64,000 nt of DNA from the NCBI GenBank assembly GCA_900110395.1, contig FODP01000015.1, positions 62,001 to 126,000 of the forward strand. Reading direction: 5' to 3'. Source of the stretch: Rhodospirillales bacterium URHD0017. GTDB lineage: Bacteria; Pseudomonadota; Alphaproteobacteria; Reyranellales; Reyranellaceae. The notes under the pieces are model-generated. The model did not search any database. It was not told the origin of the DNA and saw nothing but the letters and a program-made list of their open reading frames with translations. This document shows positions 33,618 to 42,797 of the stretch, one piece after another (the first letter of the stretch is position 1; each line of letters begins with the position of its first letter). A program made the position numbers and the translations under genes.

Positions 33618-34748
33618 TTAGATGCAGATCGCCTTGAGCGGCGCAAAGCCGTTGAAGGCGACCGACGAGTACGTGGTCGTATAGGCGCCGGTGGCCAGGA
33701 TCTCGACCTTGTCGCCGGACTTCAGCGACAGCGGCAGCTTGTACTCGGTCTTTTCATAGAGGATGTCGGCTGAGTCGCAGGTCGGGCCGGCCAGCACCAC
33801 CGGTCCCACGCGCGTGCCGTCGCGGGCCGTGCGCAGGCGGTACTTGATGCTCTCGCCCATGGTCTCGGCGAGGCCCGAGAACTTGCCGATGTCGAGGTAG
33901 ACCCAGCGCTTGCGGTCGTTGGCCGCCTTGCGCGAGACCAGGACGACCTCGCTCTGGATCACGCCGGCGTCGCCCACCATGGAGCGGCCCGGCTCGATGA
34001 TCACCTCGGGCATGCGGTTGCCGAAGTGGCGCACCAGCGCGCGGGTCACCGCCTCGCAGTAGGCCTCGATCGAGCTGACCTCGGCGCGATAGCGCGCCGG
34101 GAAGCCGCCGCCCAGGTTGACCATACGCAGGTCGACGCCCTCTTCGGCGAGGGCGAAGAACATCTGCGAGACCTGGCCCAGCGCCTTGTCCCACTGCTCG
34201 AGGTCGGTCTGCTGGCTGCCGACATGGAAGGAGATGCCGTAGGGGTCGAGGCCCCAGTCCTTGGCCTTGCGCAGCAGGTCCTTGGCCATCTCCGGCGCGC
34301 AGCCGAACTTCTTGCTGAGCGGCCACTCGGCGCCGCCGCAATCGACCAGCACGCGGCAGAACACGCGCGCACCCGGCGCGACGCGGCTGAGCTTCTGCAG
34401 CTCGGCCTCGCTGTCGAAGGCGAACAGGCGCACGCCCTGCTGGTAGGCCCAGGCGATGTCCTTTTCCTTCTTGATGGTGTTGCCGAAGGAGACGCGATCC
34501 ATCGCCACGCCGGTCTGCTGGATCAGCTCGATCTCGCCGCGGCTCGCGGTGTCGAACTTGGAGCCGAGGTTGGAGAGACGCGACAGGATCTGCGCGGCCG
34601 GGTTGGCCTTCACGGCATAGAAGATGTGGGCCGCGGGCAGCAGCTCACGCATGCGCCGGAAATTGTTCTCGACCACGTCGAGGTCGATCACCAGGCATGG
34701 CGTCTCGGGCTGCTGCTCTCGGAGATAACGAAAGATACGCTCGGTCAT
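33618..34748 (-). CDS. Group III PLP-dependent ornithine/lysine decarboxylase
   Basis: Decarboxylates ornithine to putrescine in the cytoplasm. The 376-aa alanine-racemase-type fold has the PLP lysine in FYAVKANPAA (about 50-59), SFGNTIKKEKDIAWA, HVGSQQTD, VNLGGGFPARY, the phosphate-binding EPGRSMVGD, and the catalytic Cys in GPTCDSADILYE with the DxxD-like ornithine site. Length fits eukaryote-type ODC. Lysine may also be accepted. ATG 34748 (MTERIFRYL) is preferred to one 7 codons earlier. It is in an operon with hss and has a structured leader. Confidence 0.92.
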   Translation of the reverse strand: MTERIFRYLREQQPETPCLVIDLDVVENNFRRMRELLPAAHIFYAVKANPAAQILSRLSNLGSKFDTASRGEIELIQQTGVAMDRVSFGNTIKKEKDIAWAYQQGVRLFAFDSEAELQKLSRVAPGARVFCRVLVDCGGAEWPLSKKFGCAPEMAKDLLRKAKDWGLDPYGISFHVGSQQTDLEQWDKALGQVSQMFFALAEEGVDLRMVNLGGGFPARYRAEVSSIEAYCEAVTRALVRHFGNRMPEVIIEPGRSMVGDAGVIQSEVVLVSRKAANDRKRWVYLDIGKFSGLAETMGESIKYRLRTARDGTRVGPVVLAGPTCDSADILYEKTEYKLPLSLKSGDKVEILATGAYTTTYSSVAFNGFAPLKAICI

Positions 34749-35000
34749 CGCTGGGGGGGTCCCCGTCAATCAGGTCAAAAGGCTGGTTCGGTGGAAATGT
34801 CGAACGGGACGTACGGCGCCAAAGGGGCAGCGTGCGTCAGCCGATACTCGACGGGGTCTCTGTCCGCTGCAGGAGCGGAAGGGCGAACGAGGCGGCCCGG
34901 TCAGAACTCACCGGGCAAATGACGGAATGGCGGGGAGCACGCCCCGCGCGGTAAGCAAACATATCAGAAGCTCCTTCCCGGACCCGGCTCGAAGCCGGCG
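34749..35000 (-). promoter_or_regulatory. Structured 5' leader of the decarboxylase operon (speF-leader candidate)
   Basis: Reading on the minus strand: a hairpin CCGGCT-CGA-AGCCGG (34984-34998), then a strong Shine-Dalgarno sequence, a 41-codon ORF, and two more hairpins inside it, CGGGG-N6-CCCCG (34931-34946) and GCCCGGT-N8-ACCGGGC (34895-34916). Alphaproteobacterial ornithine decarboxylases of this COG are known to carry the conserved speF leader RNA; the position and gene match, but I did not test the covariance model. No other gene is visible in 34749-35161. Confidence 0.5.
34837..34962 (-). CDS. Leader ORF upstream of ornithine decarboxylase (41 aa)
   Basis: ATG at 34962 follows AAGGAG with an 8-nt spacing, one of the best ribosome sites in the window. 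The peptide starts MFAYRAGRAPRHSVICPVSS and is arginine-rich at its start. Its stop is 88 nt before the decarboxylase start, and its coding region contains two of the leader hairpins. In enterobacteria a short peptide, SpeFL, senses ornithine by ribosome arrest upstream of speF; an analogous role here is inference. No sequence similarity to SpeFL is claimed. Confidence 0.5.
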   Translation of the reverse strand: MFAYRAGRAPRHSVICPVSSDRAASFALPLLQRTETPSSIG

Positions 35001-35161
35001 CTGCCAAAAAGAACACTTTCCGTCGTTGCGTAACCACTATGGGCCAGCGGCACGTGCGTTGGGCGTCTTGAATTCGTAAATACAACTAATCGACGCGGTT
35101 ACAAGGAGATTCTGCCCCTGCAGGCAAATTTTTGTGTGTCTTGTGTTCCGAAGTCCACAAC

Positions 35162-36385
35162 TCAGGTGCGTGGCAACGTCGAGCGTGGCAGTCGGATCCA
35201 CGCCGCGAGCACGGTGAAGGGAACCAGCGAGGCCGCCGAGAGGATCAGCGCGGCCTGCGTACCGAGCAAGGTGGCGATCTTGCCCCACAGCAGCGAGCCC
35301 ACGACCATCGAGCCAAAAAACACCATCTGGTGTACCGCCATGCCCCGCGCCCGCATGAAGTTGGGCAGGATCATCTGCACGGACGCGCCGTTGTTGGCGA
35401 TGACGGTGATCCAGCAGGCGCCCGAGAGCGCCACGCAGGCGCCGACGACGTAGGGCGTCATGACGAGGGCAGCGACCAATGTGGCGAAGGCGTGCACGCC
35501 CATTGCCCAGATGTTGGCACGATCGGGCCCGAGCAGGCGGTTGATCAGTGGCATCATCATGGCGGCGGCCACCGCGCCGACGCCGAACACGCCGTAGAGG
35601 ATGCCGAAGGCGAACTCGTCGAGCCCCAGCTCGAAGCGGCCGATCACCGGCAGCAAGGTGCCGATGGCGATGCCCGGCGTGAAGAAGCAAAGGCCGCGGG
35701 CGAAAACGGCCTTGAGCTCCGCCGAGTTGCGCACGAAGGCCACGCCGAACCGGGCGGCCTCGACGAAGCCTTCGCGGCGCTGGCTGGCGCGGGCTTCGGC
35801 GCTCCTCTTCCAGGTCGACATGGCGAAGACGACGCCGATGTAGGTGGCGGCGTTGATGGCGAAAAGAAGGAAGACGCCGACCAGGCTGAGCAGGATCTGC
35901 CCGATCACCGGCCCGACGGTACGGGCGAGATTGAAGCCCGCGCTGTTGAGCGCGATCGCCGGCCGAAGCTGAGAGCCTGAGACGATCTCGGGAACGATGG
36001 CGTGCCAGGCCGGGGCGTTCATGGCGTTGCCGAGGCCTATGCAGAAGGTCAGCCCGAGCAGGGTCCAGTGGGTCAGAAGACCGAAGAAGGCCAGCACCGC
36101 CAGGGTCGCGGCCACGCCCATCATCCAGAACTGGCAGACGATGATATAGAGGCGCCGGTCGAAGCGGTCGGCCAGGATGCCGGCGAAGAAGCAGAACAGG
36201 AACATCGGCAACGTGCCGGAGGCTGCCAGCAAGGCGACGAAGATCGGCTCGGCGGTCAGGCTGGTCATTTCCCAGGCGGCACCGGTCGAGGCCATCCAGC
36301 CGCCGGTGTTGGAGAGCAGGTTGGCGATCCACAGGGCCAGGAAGGCGCGGTTGGCGAGCGGCGCGAAAGCCGCCGGTTGGCTCAC
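35162..36385 (-). CDS. MFS transporter (EntS/MFS_3-like)
   Basis: The 407-aa exporter has 12 predicted helices. FAPLANRAFLALWIANLLSNTGGWM is the MFS_3 opening; CFFAGILADRFDRRLYIIV is motif A. It starts with GTG at 36385, which overlaps the GNAT gene's stop (GTGA), so the pair is translationally coupled. Substrate unknown; the family includes siderophore and macrolide exporters. Confidence 0.87.
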   Translation of the reverse strand: MSQPAAFAPLANRAFLALWIANLLSNTGGWMASTGAAWEMTSLTAEPIFVALLAASGTLPMFLFCFFAGILADRFDRRLYIIVCQFWMMGVAATLAVLAFFGLLTHWTLLGLTFCIGLGNAMNAPAWHAIVPEIVSGSQLRPAIALNSAGFNLARTVGPVIGQILLSLVGVFLLFAINAATYIGVVFAMSTWKRSAEARASQRREGFVEAARFGVAFVRNSAELKAVFARGLCFFTPGIAIGTLLPVIGRFELGLDEFAFGILYGVFGVGAVAAAMMMPLINRLLGPDRANIWAMGVHAFATLVAALVMTPYVVGACVALSGACWITVIANNGASVQMILPNFMRARGMAVHQMVFFGSMVVGSLLWGKIATLLGTQAALILSAASLVPFTVLAAWIRLPRSTLPRT

Positions 36386-37527
36386 AGCACCTTCTCGTAG
36401 ATGCGGTGCGTCTTGTAATGCACCCCGCCGACCGAGCGGATGATGTTGTTGGTCGCCTTGTTGTCCTCGAGGATCCAGCCCAGCTCGGCGCTGGTCTTGC
36501 CCAGCCGCTTGCCGTTGGCCCTGAGGTGGTCGATCGCCATCATGGCGAGCCCCGCCCCCATCAGCGGATGATTGCGGAACTTCTTCTTCACGCCCATCAG
36601 CGGCACGCGCGTGCTGCCGACGCCCGCGATCTTGAGGCGCCACAGCAGCTTGGCGAGATTGATGGGGTTCAGGCTGCCGTTGAACTCCGCGATCGCCTCG
36701 TTGAGGTTGGTCAGCGCCACGATGAAGGCGACGGCCTCGTCGTCGACCTCCACGAACACCGCAAGCTCAGGCACGATCACCGGCCCGAAGGCCTTCGAGG
36801 CATGGTCGATCTCGGCCTGGGTGAAGGGCACGAACCCCCAGTTGTCGCTCCAGGCGTCGTTGAAGATGCCGACCAGCGTCCTGACCTCGGCGTCGAACAT
36901 CTTCATGTTGGCGGTGCGCACCTTGACCCGGCCGGCCATGCCGGCGCGCGCCATCAGCTTGGCGCCGATCGTCTCGGGCGCGTTCTGGACGTCGTAGTCG
37001 TAGGAGAACAGGTCCTTGATCTTGGCGTAGCCGCAGGCCTCGACACGCGGCCCGGCGTAGGGCGGGTCATAGGGCACCAGCAGCACCGGGCGGCTGTCGA
37101 AGCCCCAGACCAGCAGGCCGACTTCCTCGTTGACCGAGAGGCTGAACGGCCCGGTCGCCCGCTTCAGCCCCTTGGCCCTCAGCCAATTCTCGGCCGCTCC
37201 AAACAGAGCGGCGAAGATCGCCGGATCGTCCTCGGCAGCGAGGCAGCCGAAATGGCCGGTGTCGTCGGCGTAGCGTTCCAGGTAGGCGCGGTCGACCTGG
37301 GCGGCAATGCGGCCGACGACTCGGCGGCCGCGGCGGGCCAGGAAGAACTGGACCTCGACATGGCCGAACAGCGGGTTCTTGCCCGGTGTGAAGGCTTCGC
37401 GCCGCTCGGCGTCGAGATGCGGGATGTAGCCCTTGTGACCGGCATAGAGCCGCTTGGGCAGGTTGATGAAGGCTTTGAGGTCTGACTTGCCGGCGACCGG
37501 CGTCACGACGATGTCGGAAGAGGCCAT
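36382..37527 (-). CDS. GNAT-superfamily (YghO-like) protein; possible ceramide synthase
   Basis: The 381-aa protein has DLKAFINLPKRLYAGHKGYIPHLDAERREAF, then PLFGHVEVQFFLARRGRRVVGRIAAQVD as the GNAT core, and GPFSLSVNEEVGLLVWGFDSRPVLLVPYDPPYAG. It has the long form seen in many alphaproteobacteria, often mis-named dATP pyrophosphohydrolase. Bacterial ceramide synthase in Caulobacter belongs to the GNAT superfamily, and a ceramide cluster lies 6-11 kb away, so an N-acyltransferase of sphingolipid synthesis is possible. It is between a phosphoesterase and an MFS gene in one operon. Function is unproven. Confidence 0.75.
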   Translation of the reverse strand: MASSDIVVTPVAGKSDLKAFINLPKRLYAGHKGYIPHLDAERREAFTPGKNPLFGHVEVQFFLARRGRRVVGRIAAQVDRAYLERYADDTGHFGCLAAEDDPAIFAALFGAAENWLRAKGLKRATGPFSLSVNEEVGLLVWGFDSRPVLLVPYDPPYAGPRVEACGYAKIKDLFSYDYDVQNAPETIGAKLMARAGMAGRVKVRTANMKMFDAEVRTLVGIFNDAWSDNWGFVPFTQAEIDHASKAFGPVIVPELAVFVEVDDEAVAFIVALTNLNEAIAEFNGSLNPINLAKLLWRLKIAGVGSTRVPLMGVKKKFRNHPLMGAGLAMMAIDHLRANGKRLGKTSAELGWILEDNKATNNIIRSVGGVHYKTHRIYEKVL

Positions 37528-37534
37528 TACCCGC

Positions 37535-38455
37535 TCAGGCTACCATGGCGAGCGGCTGGCCACTGTGGAACGAGAGCCGCCCGTCGGGCTCGCAGCCTGC
37601 GCCATCGGCGCGCAGGGCGCGCAGCTCCACGTCGAACCGCCAGCCATTCGCTTCACGCGTGATGCGAATCAAGTGCCAGCGGGCGCGGCCGTACTTGCTG
37701 CCGGGCGCGGCCGAGGCCGAGGTCACGCCGATCACGGGAACCGGCCCGGTGGGCCCCGCGATCTGCGCCACCTCGCTGCGGTGATTGTGGCCATGCAGCA
37801 CGAGCTCGCAGCCCGCGCGGCGGATCATCGCCTGGAATGCCGCGGCATCGGTCAGCCGCTTGTAGCGGCTTTCGCTGGTGAGCGGCGGGTGATGGATCAG
37901 CACGACGCGGCAAAGCCCCTCGCGGCCGAGATCGGCCAGTAGCTTCTCCGTTTTGGCGATCTGCGCGGCGCCCAGCGTCCCCGTTGCCAGCAGCGGCGGC
38001 TTGGGAACCCCGCTCGAGAGGCCGACCAGAGCCAGCGGTCCGCGGCGGCGAAGCGTCGGGAAGACGTCGAACCCCGTTGCCGCCGGCTGGCCGTCGCCCG
38101 CGACGTAGGCACCCCACAGGCCGAGGCTCCGCGGCCAGGCGGTGGCGACATAGACGTCGTGATTGCCGGGAATGACGGTCACGTCCTTCGGCGTGCCGAG
38201 CGTGCCCAGCCACTCGGCGGCGCGGCTGAACTCCGTCGGCAGAGCAATGTTCACCAGATCGCCGGTCAGCGCGATATGGTCGGGCTTCTCGGCCTTGATG
38301 TCGGCCACGACGCCCGCCAGCGCCTCTGGCACGTGCAGGTGCACGCGGTTGCGCCACCAGTTGATGTAGCCCGTGGCGCGCTTGCCCAGCAGCTCCATGG
38401 CGCGCGCCGGCGGCATCGGCAGATGCGGATCGGAAAGATGGGCGAGCGTGAACAT
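37535..38455 (-). CDS. Metallophosphoesterase (calcineurin-like)
   Basis: The 306-aa protein has the dinuclear metal motifs: HLSDPHLP (DxH), LTGDLVNIA (GDxxN), VIPGNHDVY (GNHD), VVLIHHPPLTS and LHGHNHRSEV (GHxH). No signal peptide. Acts on an unknown phosphoester, possibly cAMP-like (CpdA-type) or a lipid pyrophosphate (LpxH/YbbF-like). First gene of a three-gene run with the GNAT-like and MFS genes; 7 bp to the next start. Confidence 0.88.
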   Translation of the reverse strand: MFTLAHLSDPHLPMPPARAMELLGKRATGYINWWRNRVHLHVPEALAGVVADIKAEKPDHIALTGDLVNIALPTEFSRAAEWLGTLGTPKDVTVIPGNHDVYVATAWPRSLGLWGAYVAGDGQPAATGFDVFPTLRRRGPLALVGLSSGVPKPPLLATGTLGAAQIAKTEKLLADLGREGLCRVVLIHHPPLTSESRYKRLTDAAAFQAMIRRAGCELVLHGHNHRSEVAQIAGPTGPVPVIGVTSASAAPGSKYGRARWHLIRITREANGWRFDVELRALRADGAGCEPDGRLSFHSGQPLAMVA

Positions 38456-38549
38456 GCAGTTAGGGCGCTTTCAAAGCGCAGGATAGCGCGGGCTGGCGGC
38501 CCAGGTCACGCCGGCCGCCTTATCCATTGGCATCCAACGCTACCGCCCC

Positions 38550-38723
38550 CTAGCGCGGTTGCCTTTCAACCCCGGTCCGGGCGGCTCCTGCCGTGCCGAT
38601 CGATATTGCTTCCCGAACTTCGGCCACAAGGCGCTCGAGCACCTCCCGCTTCTGCGGATCGGTCTCCACACTGAGCGCGTTGAGGAAGAGCTTCAAGTTC
38701 TGTTCTCGAACGAACCTCTCCAT
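38550..38723 (-). CDS. Small conserved-type protein (57 aa)
   Basis: It begins MERFVREQNLKLFLNALSVE, then a heptad-like PQKREVLERLVAEVREAI helix. ATG 38723 is 6 nt after GGAGGG. Similar short helical proteins are widespread in Hyphomicrobiales (MExFVxRxNIxxxxxxL pattern), with no known function. Encoded alone between the phosphoesterase and the exporter operon. Confidence 0.65.
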   Translation of the reverse strand: MERFVREQNLKLFLNALSVETDPQKREVLERLVAEVREAISIGTAGAARTGVERQPR

Positions 38724-38919
38724 CCGTCCCTCCTGCACCCCCGTGCCATAGGAACGACGTCCTTCTACGGTTCATCGGGCCGGCTCGACAAGGCTCCGGC
38801 ACGCATGTCAGCGGTGGATGGCGCCAAACGAGCCGGCGCGCCGGGCACGGGACTTGACCGAGGTCAAAGCCGACGGGGCGGGGCCTACTAAGCTCGCCGG
38901 CACCCTCAAGGAGCGGCGG

Positions 38920-39930
38920 ATGACCCTTTCGAAGCGGCACGCGGCGGTCGCGGTGGCCGGGCTAGCGGCCCTGATCGTTCTGGCGGTCGCCGGGCGCGCC
39001 CTGTCGTCCTGGCCGTGGTCGCCGCCGGCCAGCGACCAGCTCACTCTCTACGGCAATGTCGACATCCGCCAGGTCGACATGGCCTTCCAGGCGATCGGGC
39101 GGGTGCAGGAGCTGCGCGTCGAGGAAGGCGATTCGGTGAAGGCCGGCGATACGCTCGCCCTGCTCGACCCCGACACCTATCGCGACCTCGCGGACCTGGC
39201 GCGGGCCCGCGTCGAGGCCCAGCGCGTCGCCCTGCAGCGGCTGCAGACGGGCAGCCGGCCCGAGGAGATCGCGCGCGAGAAGGCGTCGGTCGAAGCCTCC
39301 CGCGCCGCCGTCATCGACGCCGAGCTGCTGCTCAAGCGGCGGACCGAACTGCTCAAGACCGGCAATGTCTCGCGCGAGCTCTATGACGAGGCCAAGAACG
39401 CCTACGACACCGCGCGGGCGCGTCTCGACGTGGCCAGCCAGGTTTCCCGCCTCACCGAGATCGGCCCACGTCAGGAGGACATAGACCAGGCCAAGGCGAT
39501 GCTCAGCGCCCAGCAGGCGACGCTCTCGATGGCCGAGCAGCGGTTGGCCGACACCCAGCTCAAGTCGCCCTCCGATGCCATCGTGCTCAGCCGCATCGTC
39601 GAGCCGGGCGCCATGGTGGGACCCAACACGCCGGTCTACACGCTGGCGCTCACCGACAAGATATGGGTGCGCACCTACATCTCCGAGCCGGATCTCGGCC
39701 GCATCAAGCCGGGGATGGCGGTGAAGATCGCCACCGACACCGATCCCGACCGCGCCTACGACGGCTGGATCGGCTTCATCTCGCCGACCGCGGAGTTCAC
39801 GCCCAAGACCGTCGAGACGACCGAGCTGCGCACGCAGCTCGTCTATCGCCTGCGCGTGTTCGTCCGCAATCCCGACGCCCGGCTGCGCCAGGGAATGCCC
39901 GTCACGGTCCGTGTCCCTCTCGGAAACTGA
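38920..39930 (+). CDS. HlyD-family membrane fusion protein (YbhG-like)
   Basis: Periplasmic adaptor of 336 aa. One N-terminal transmembrane helix (AAVAVAGLAALIVLAVAG), a lipoyl-like half (LYGNVDIRQVDMAFQAIGRVQELRVEEGDSVKAGD), a long coiled-coil hairpin rich in Arg, Ala and Glu (about residues 95-195), then the second lipoyl half and a beta-barrel (SDAIVLSRIVEPGAMVGP). ATG 38920 follows AAGGAG. The LYGNVDIRQV opening is typical of YbhG partners of YbhFSR exporters, and the next three genes are that ABC set. Confidence 0.9.
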   Translation: MTLSKRHAAVAVAGLAALIVLAVAGRALSSWPWSPPASDQLTLYGNVDIRQVDMAFQAIGRVQELRVEEGDSVKAGDTLALLDPDTYRDLADLARARVEAQRVALQRLQTGSRPEEIAREKASVEASRAAVIDAELLLKRRTELLKTGNVSRELYDEAKNAYDTARARLDVASQVSRLTEIGPRQEDIDQAKAMLSAQQATLSMAEQRLADTQLKSPSDAIVLSRIVEPGAMVGPNTPVYTLALTDKIWVRTYISEPDLGRIKPGMAVKIATDTDPDRAYDGWIGFISPTAEFTPKTVETTELRTQLVYRLRVFVRNPDARLRQGMPVTVRVPLGN

Positions 39931-41662
39931 CGCGGTGGCCGGGCCGCCTCCCGCCGTCATCATCGACGGCGTCGTCAAGCGGTTCGGCGCCAGCACCGCG
40001 CTGCAGGACGTCTCGGCTGCGATCGCGCCGGGCGCCATCACCGGACTGGTCGGGCCGGACGGCGCCGGCAAGACGACGCTCTTGCGCCTGATCGCCGGCC
40101 TGCTCGAGCCCGATGCCGGCAGCATAACCGTGCTTGGCAGCGACAGCGTCACCGGCGTCGCGCGGTTCCAGCGCGACATCGGCTACATGCCGCAGCGCTC
40201 CGGGCTCTACGAAGACCTGACGGTCGGCGAGAACCTTCGGCTTTGCGCCGACCTGCATGAGCTCGACGACGAGACGCGGGGCGAACGGCTGGCCGCCCTG
40301 CTCGGCTTCACTCGCCTGTCGCCGTTCGTCAACCGGCTGGCCGGGCAGCTCTCGGGCGGCATGAAGCAGAAGCTGGCGCTCGCCACGGCCCTGCTCGCCC
40401 GGCCGCGGCTGCTCCTGCTCGACGAGCCGAGCGCCGGCGTCGACCCGGCATCGCGGCGCGAGCTGTGGCGAATCGTCAGAGAGATGGCGGGAGAAGGCGT
40501 TGCCGTCATCTGGAGCACCACCTACCTCGACGAGGCCGAGCGTTGCGACCGCTTCCTCCTGTTGCAGAATGGCCGGCTGCTGGCCTCGGGAGCGCCCGAG
40601 AGCTTCACCGGCGGGCTCAGCGACCGCACCTTCCTGCTCGACCTTCCCGACAGCGGGCGCCATCGCGCTCAGCGCCGGGCCGCCCGGCATCCCGCAGTCG
40701 CCGACGCCACCATCCAGGGCGGCAGCCTGAGGCTGGTGCTGCGCCAGGGAGCGGCCGCGCCGCCGCCCCAGGCGCTGGGTGCCGCGGCGCTGCGGCCGGT
40801 GCGGCCGCGCTTCGAGGACGCTTTCGTCAGCCTGCTGCAGGGCGACGCCACGGCGCCCGACGAGGAGCCCGCTCCCGGCACCGTCGTGCCGGCGGACGGA
40901 GCGACCATCGTCGCGCAGGATCTCACCTGCGATTTCGGGCGGTTCCGCGCCGTCGATCATGTCAGCTTCAGCGTGGCGCCGGGCGAGATTTTCGGCCTGC
41001 TGGGTCCCAACGGCGCGGGCAAATCGACGACCTTCCGCATGCTCTGCGGCCTGCTGGAGCCGACCGAGGGTAGCGCGCGCGTCGCCGGCGTCGACCTCGG
41101 TCGCGCCCGCGCCGCCGCGCGGGAACGCATCGGCTACATGTCGCAGCGCTTCTCGCTCTACGCCAACCTTTCGGTGCGCGACAATCTCGACTTCTTCAGC
41201 GGCGTCTACGGTCTGTCCGGCAGCCGCCGCGCGCGCCGTATCGCGTGGGCCACGGAGAGTTTCGAACTCGGCGCCGTGATCGATGCCGAGGCCGGCGGCC
41301 TGCCGCTGGGCTTCAAGCAACGGCTGGCGCTCGCCTGCGCCCTGCTGCACGAACCGCGCGTGCTTTTCCTCGACGAGCCGACCTCCGGCGTCGATCCGCT
41401 GATGCGGCGCGCCTTCTGGCAACGCATCGGTTCGCTCGCCGACCAGGGGGTCACCATCCTGGTGACGTCGCACTTCATGGACGAGGCGGAGTACTGCGAT
41501 CGGCTGGGCATCGTCTATGCCGGCAAGCTGATCGCGACGGGCCGCCCCGACGAGCTGAAGCGCCGGTTCGGCGGCCCCGGCCGGGCCGAGCCGACGCTGG
41601 AGGACGCCTTCGTGGCCCTGATCGACGCCCACGACGATCGCGCAGGCGCGAGGCCGTCGTGA
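39911..41662 (+). CDS. Tandem-ATPase ABC exporter subunit (YbhF-like)
   Basis: The 583-aa protein has two nucleotide-binding domains. First: Walker A GPDGAGKTT and signature LSGGMKQK, with Walker B LLLLDEPSAGVDP. Second: Walker A GPNGAGKST, with Walker B VLFLDEPTSGVDP and a degenerate signature (LPLGFKQR instead of LSGGQ), which is also typical of YbhF. It starts with GTG 39911, overlapping the hlyD gene by 20 nt. Powers the two permeases downstream. Confidence 0.9.
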   Translation: MSLSETDAVAGPPPAVIIDGVVKRFGASTALQDVSAAIAPGAITGLVGPDGAGKTTLLRLIAGLLEPDAGSITVLGSDSVTGVARFQRDIGYMPQRSGLYEDLTVGENLRLCADLHELDDETRGERLAALLGFTRLSPFVNRLAGQLSGGMKQKLALATALLARPRLLLLDEPSAGVDPASRRELWRIVREMAGEGVAVIWSTTYLDEAERCDRFLLLQNGRLLASGAPESFTGGLSDRTFLLDLPDSGRHRAQRRAARHPAVADATIQGGSLRLVLRQGAAAPPPQALGAAALRPVRPRFEDAFVSLLQGDATAPDEEPAPGTVVPADGATIVAQDLTCDFGRFRAVDHVSFSVAPGEIFGLLGPNGAGKSTTFRMLCGLLEPTEGSARVAGVDLGRARAAARERIGYMSQRFSLYANLSVRDNLDFFSGVYGLSGSRRARRIAWATESFELGAVIDAEAGGLPLGFKQRLALACALLHEPRVLFLDEPTSGVDPLMRRAFWQRIGSLADQGVTILVTSHFMDEAEYCDRLGIVYAGKLIATGRPDELKRRFGGPGRAEPTLEDAFVALIDAHDDRAGARPS

Positions 41663-42792
41663 CGGGCGCGCGCCTTCCGGGGCGTCGCTTTCGCGGCCTC
41701 CTGCGCAAGGAGTTCGTGCAGATCGTGCGCGACCCCTCGTCGATCGCCATCGCGCTCGTCATGCCGATCGTCCTGCTGCTGCTGATCGGCTACGGCATCT
41801 CGCTCGACGCGCGCGACGTGCGCTTCGGTCTGGTCGACGAGAACCCCAGCGTCGAATCGGCAAGCCTCTACCACAGCTTCGCCAGCACGCGGTATTTCAG
41901 GCCAACGCGGTTCGTCGACGCCCGGCAAGCCGAAGCGGCGCTGATGCGCGGCGACATCGCGGGCTTCGCCGTGCTGCGCGGTGACTTCGCGCGAAAGGTC
42001 GCCGATCCCCTGCAGCCGGCCGAGATCGGCATCTTCGTCAACGGCGTCGACGCCAACAATGCCCGAGTCGTGATCGGCTACGCGCTGGGCACCATCGAGA
42101 ACTGGGCATCCGCCTATCGCAGGCATCGCGGCCAGAAGGGCGCGCCGGCAGTGACGCTGGAGCAGCGCTACTGGTTCAACCCCGAAATCCGCAGCGCCAA
42201 CTTCATCGTGCCCGGCCTGATCGCCATGGTCATGACCATGATCGGCGCCCTGCTGACCGCCCTGGTGGTCGCCCGCGAATGGGAGCGCGGAACCATGGAG
42301 GCGATGATGGTGTCGCCGGCGAGCATGCCGGAGATCATCATTAGCAAGCTCTGCGCCTACTTCGTGCTGGGGCTGGGCGGGCTGGCCGTATCGGTCGGGC
42401 TCGGCATCTTCGTCTTCGGGGTGCCGTTCCGCGGCTCGTTCCCGGTGCTCCTGCTCATGTCCTCGGTCTTCCTCGTCGTCTCCCTGGCCATGGGGCTGGT
42501 GATCTCGACCGTGGCGCGCAGCCAGTTCGTCGCCGCCCAGCTCGCCTTCCTGATCACCTTCATGCCCGCGCTGATCCTGTCGGGCATGATGTTCGACATC
42601 GCCAGCATGCCGGGCTGGCTGCAGGCCGTGACCACGGTGTTCGCTGCCCGCTATTTCGTGTCGGGCCTGCAGACGCTGTTCCTGGCCGGCACCGTGTGGC
42701 CGATCCTGCTGCCCGACCTTCTGGCTCTGGTCGGCTTCGCCGTCCTGTTCCTGGGCGTGGCCATCGCGCGCACGCGGCGGAGCCTGGAGTAG
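41659..42792 (+). CDS. ABC-2 type permease (YbhS-like)
   Basis: The 377-aa protein begins GTG 41659, overlapping the ATPase stop (GTGA). FRGLLRKEFVQIVRDPSSIAIALVMPIVLLLLIGYGISLDAR is the ABC-2 opening: an amphipathic helix and then TM1. A large periplasmic domain (residues about 50-175) precedes five C-terminal helices, with WERGTMEAMMVSPASMPEIIISK as coupling region. Confidence 0.9.
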   Translation: MTGARLPGRRFRGLLRKEFVQIVRDPSSIAIALVMPIVLLLLIGYGISLDARDVRFGLVDENPSVESASLYHSFASTRYFRPTRFVDARQAEAALMRGDIAGFAVLRGDFARKVADPLQPAEIGIFVNGVDANNARVVIGYALGTIENWASAYRRHRGQKGAPAVTLEQRYWFNPEIRSANFIVPGLIAMVMTMIGALLTALVVAREWERGTMEAMMVSPASMPEIIISKLCAYFVLGLGGLAVSVGLGIFVFGVPFRGSFPVLLLMSSVFLVVSLAMGLVISTVARSQFVAAQLAFLITFMPALILSGMMFDIASMPGWLQAVTTVFAARYFVSGLQTLFLAGTVWPILLPDLLALVGFAVLFLGVAIARTRRSLE

Positions 42793-42797
42793 CGGCG

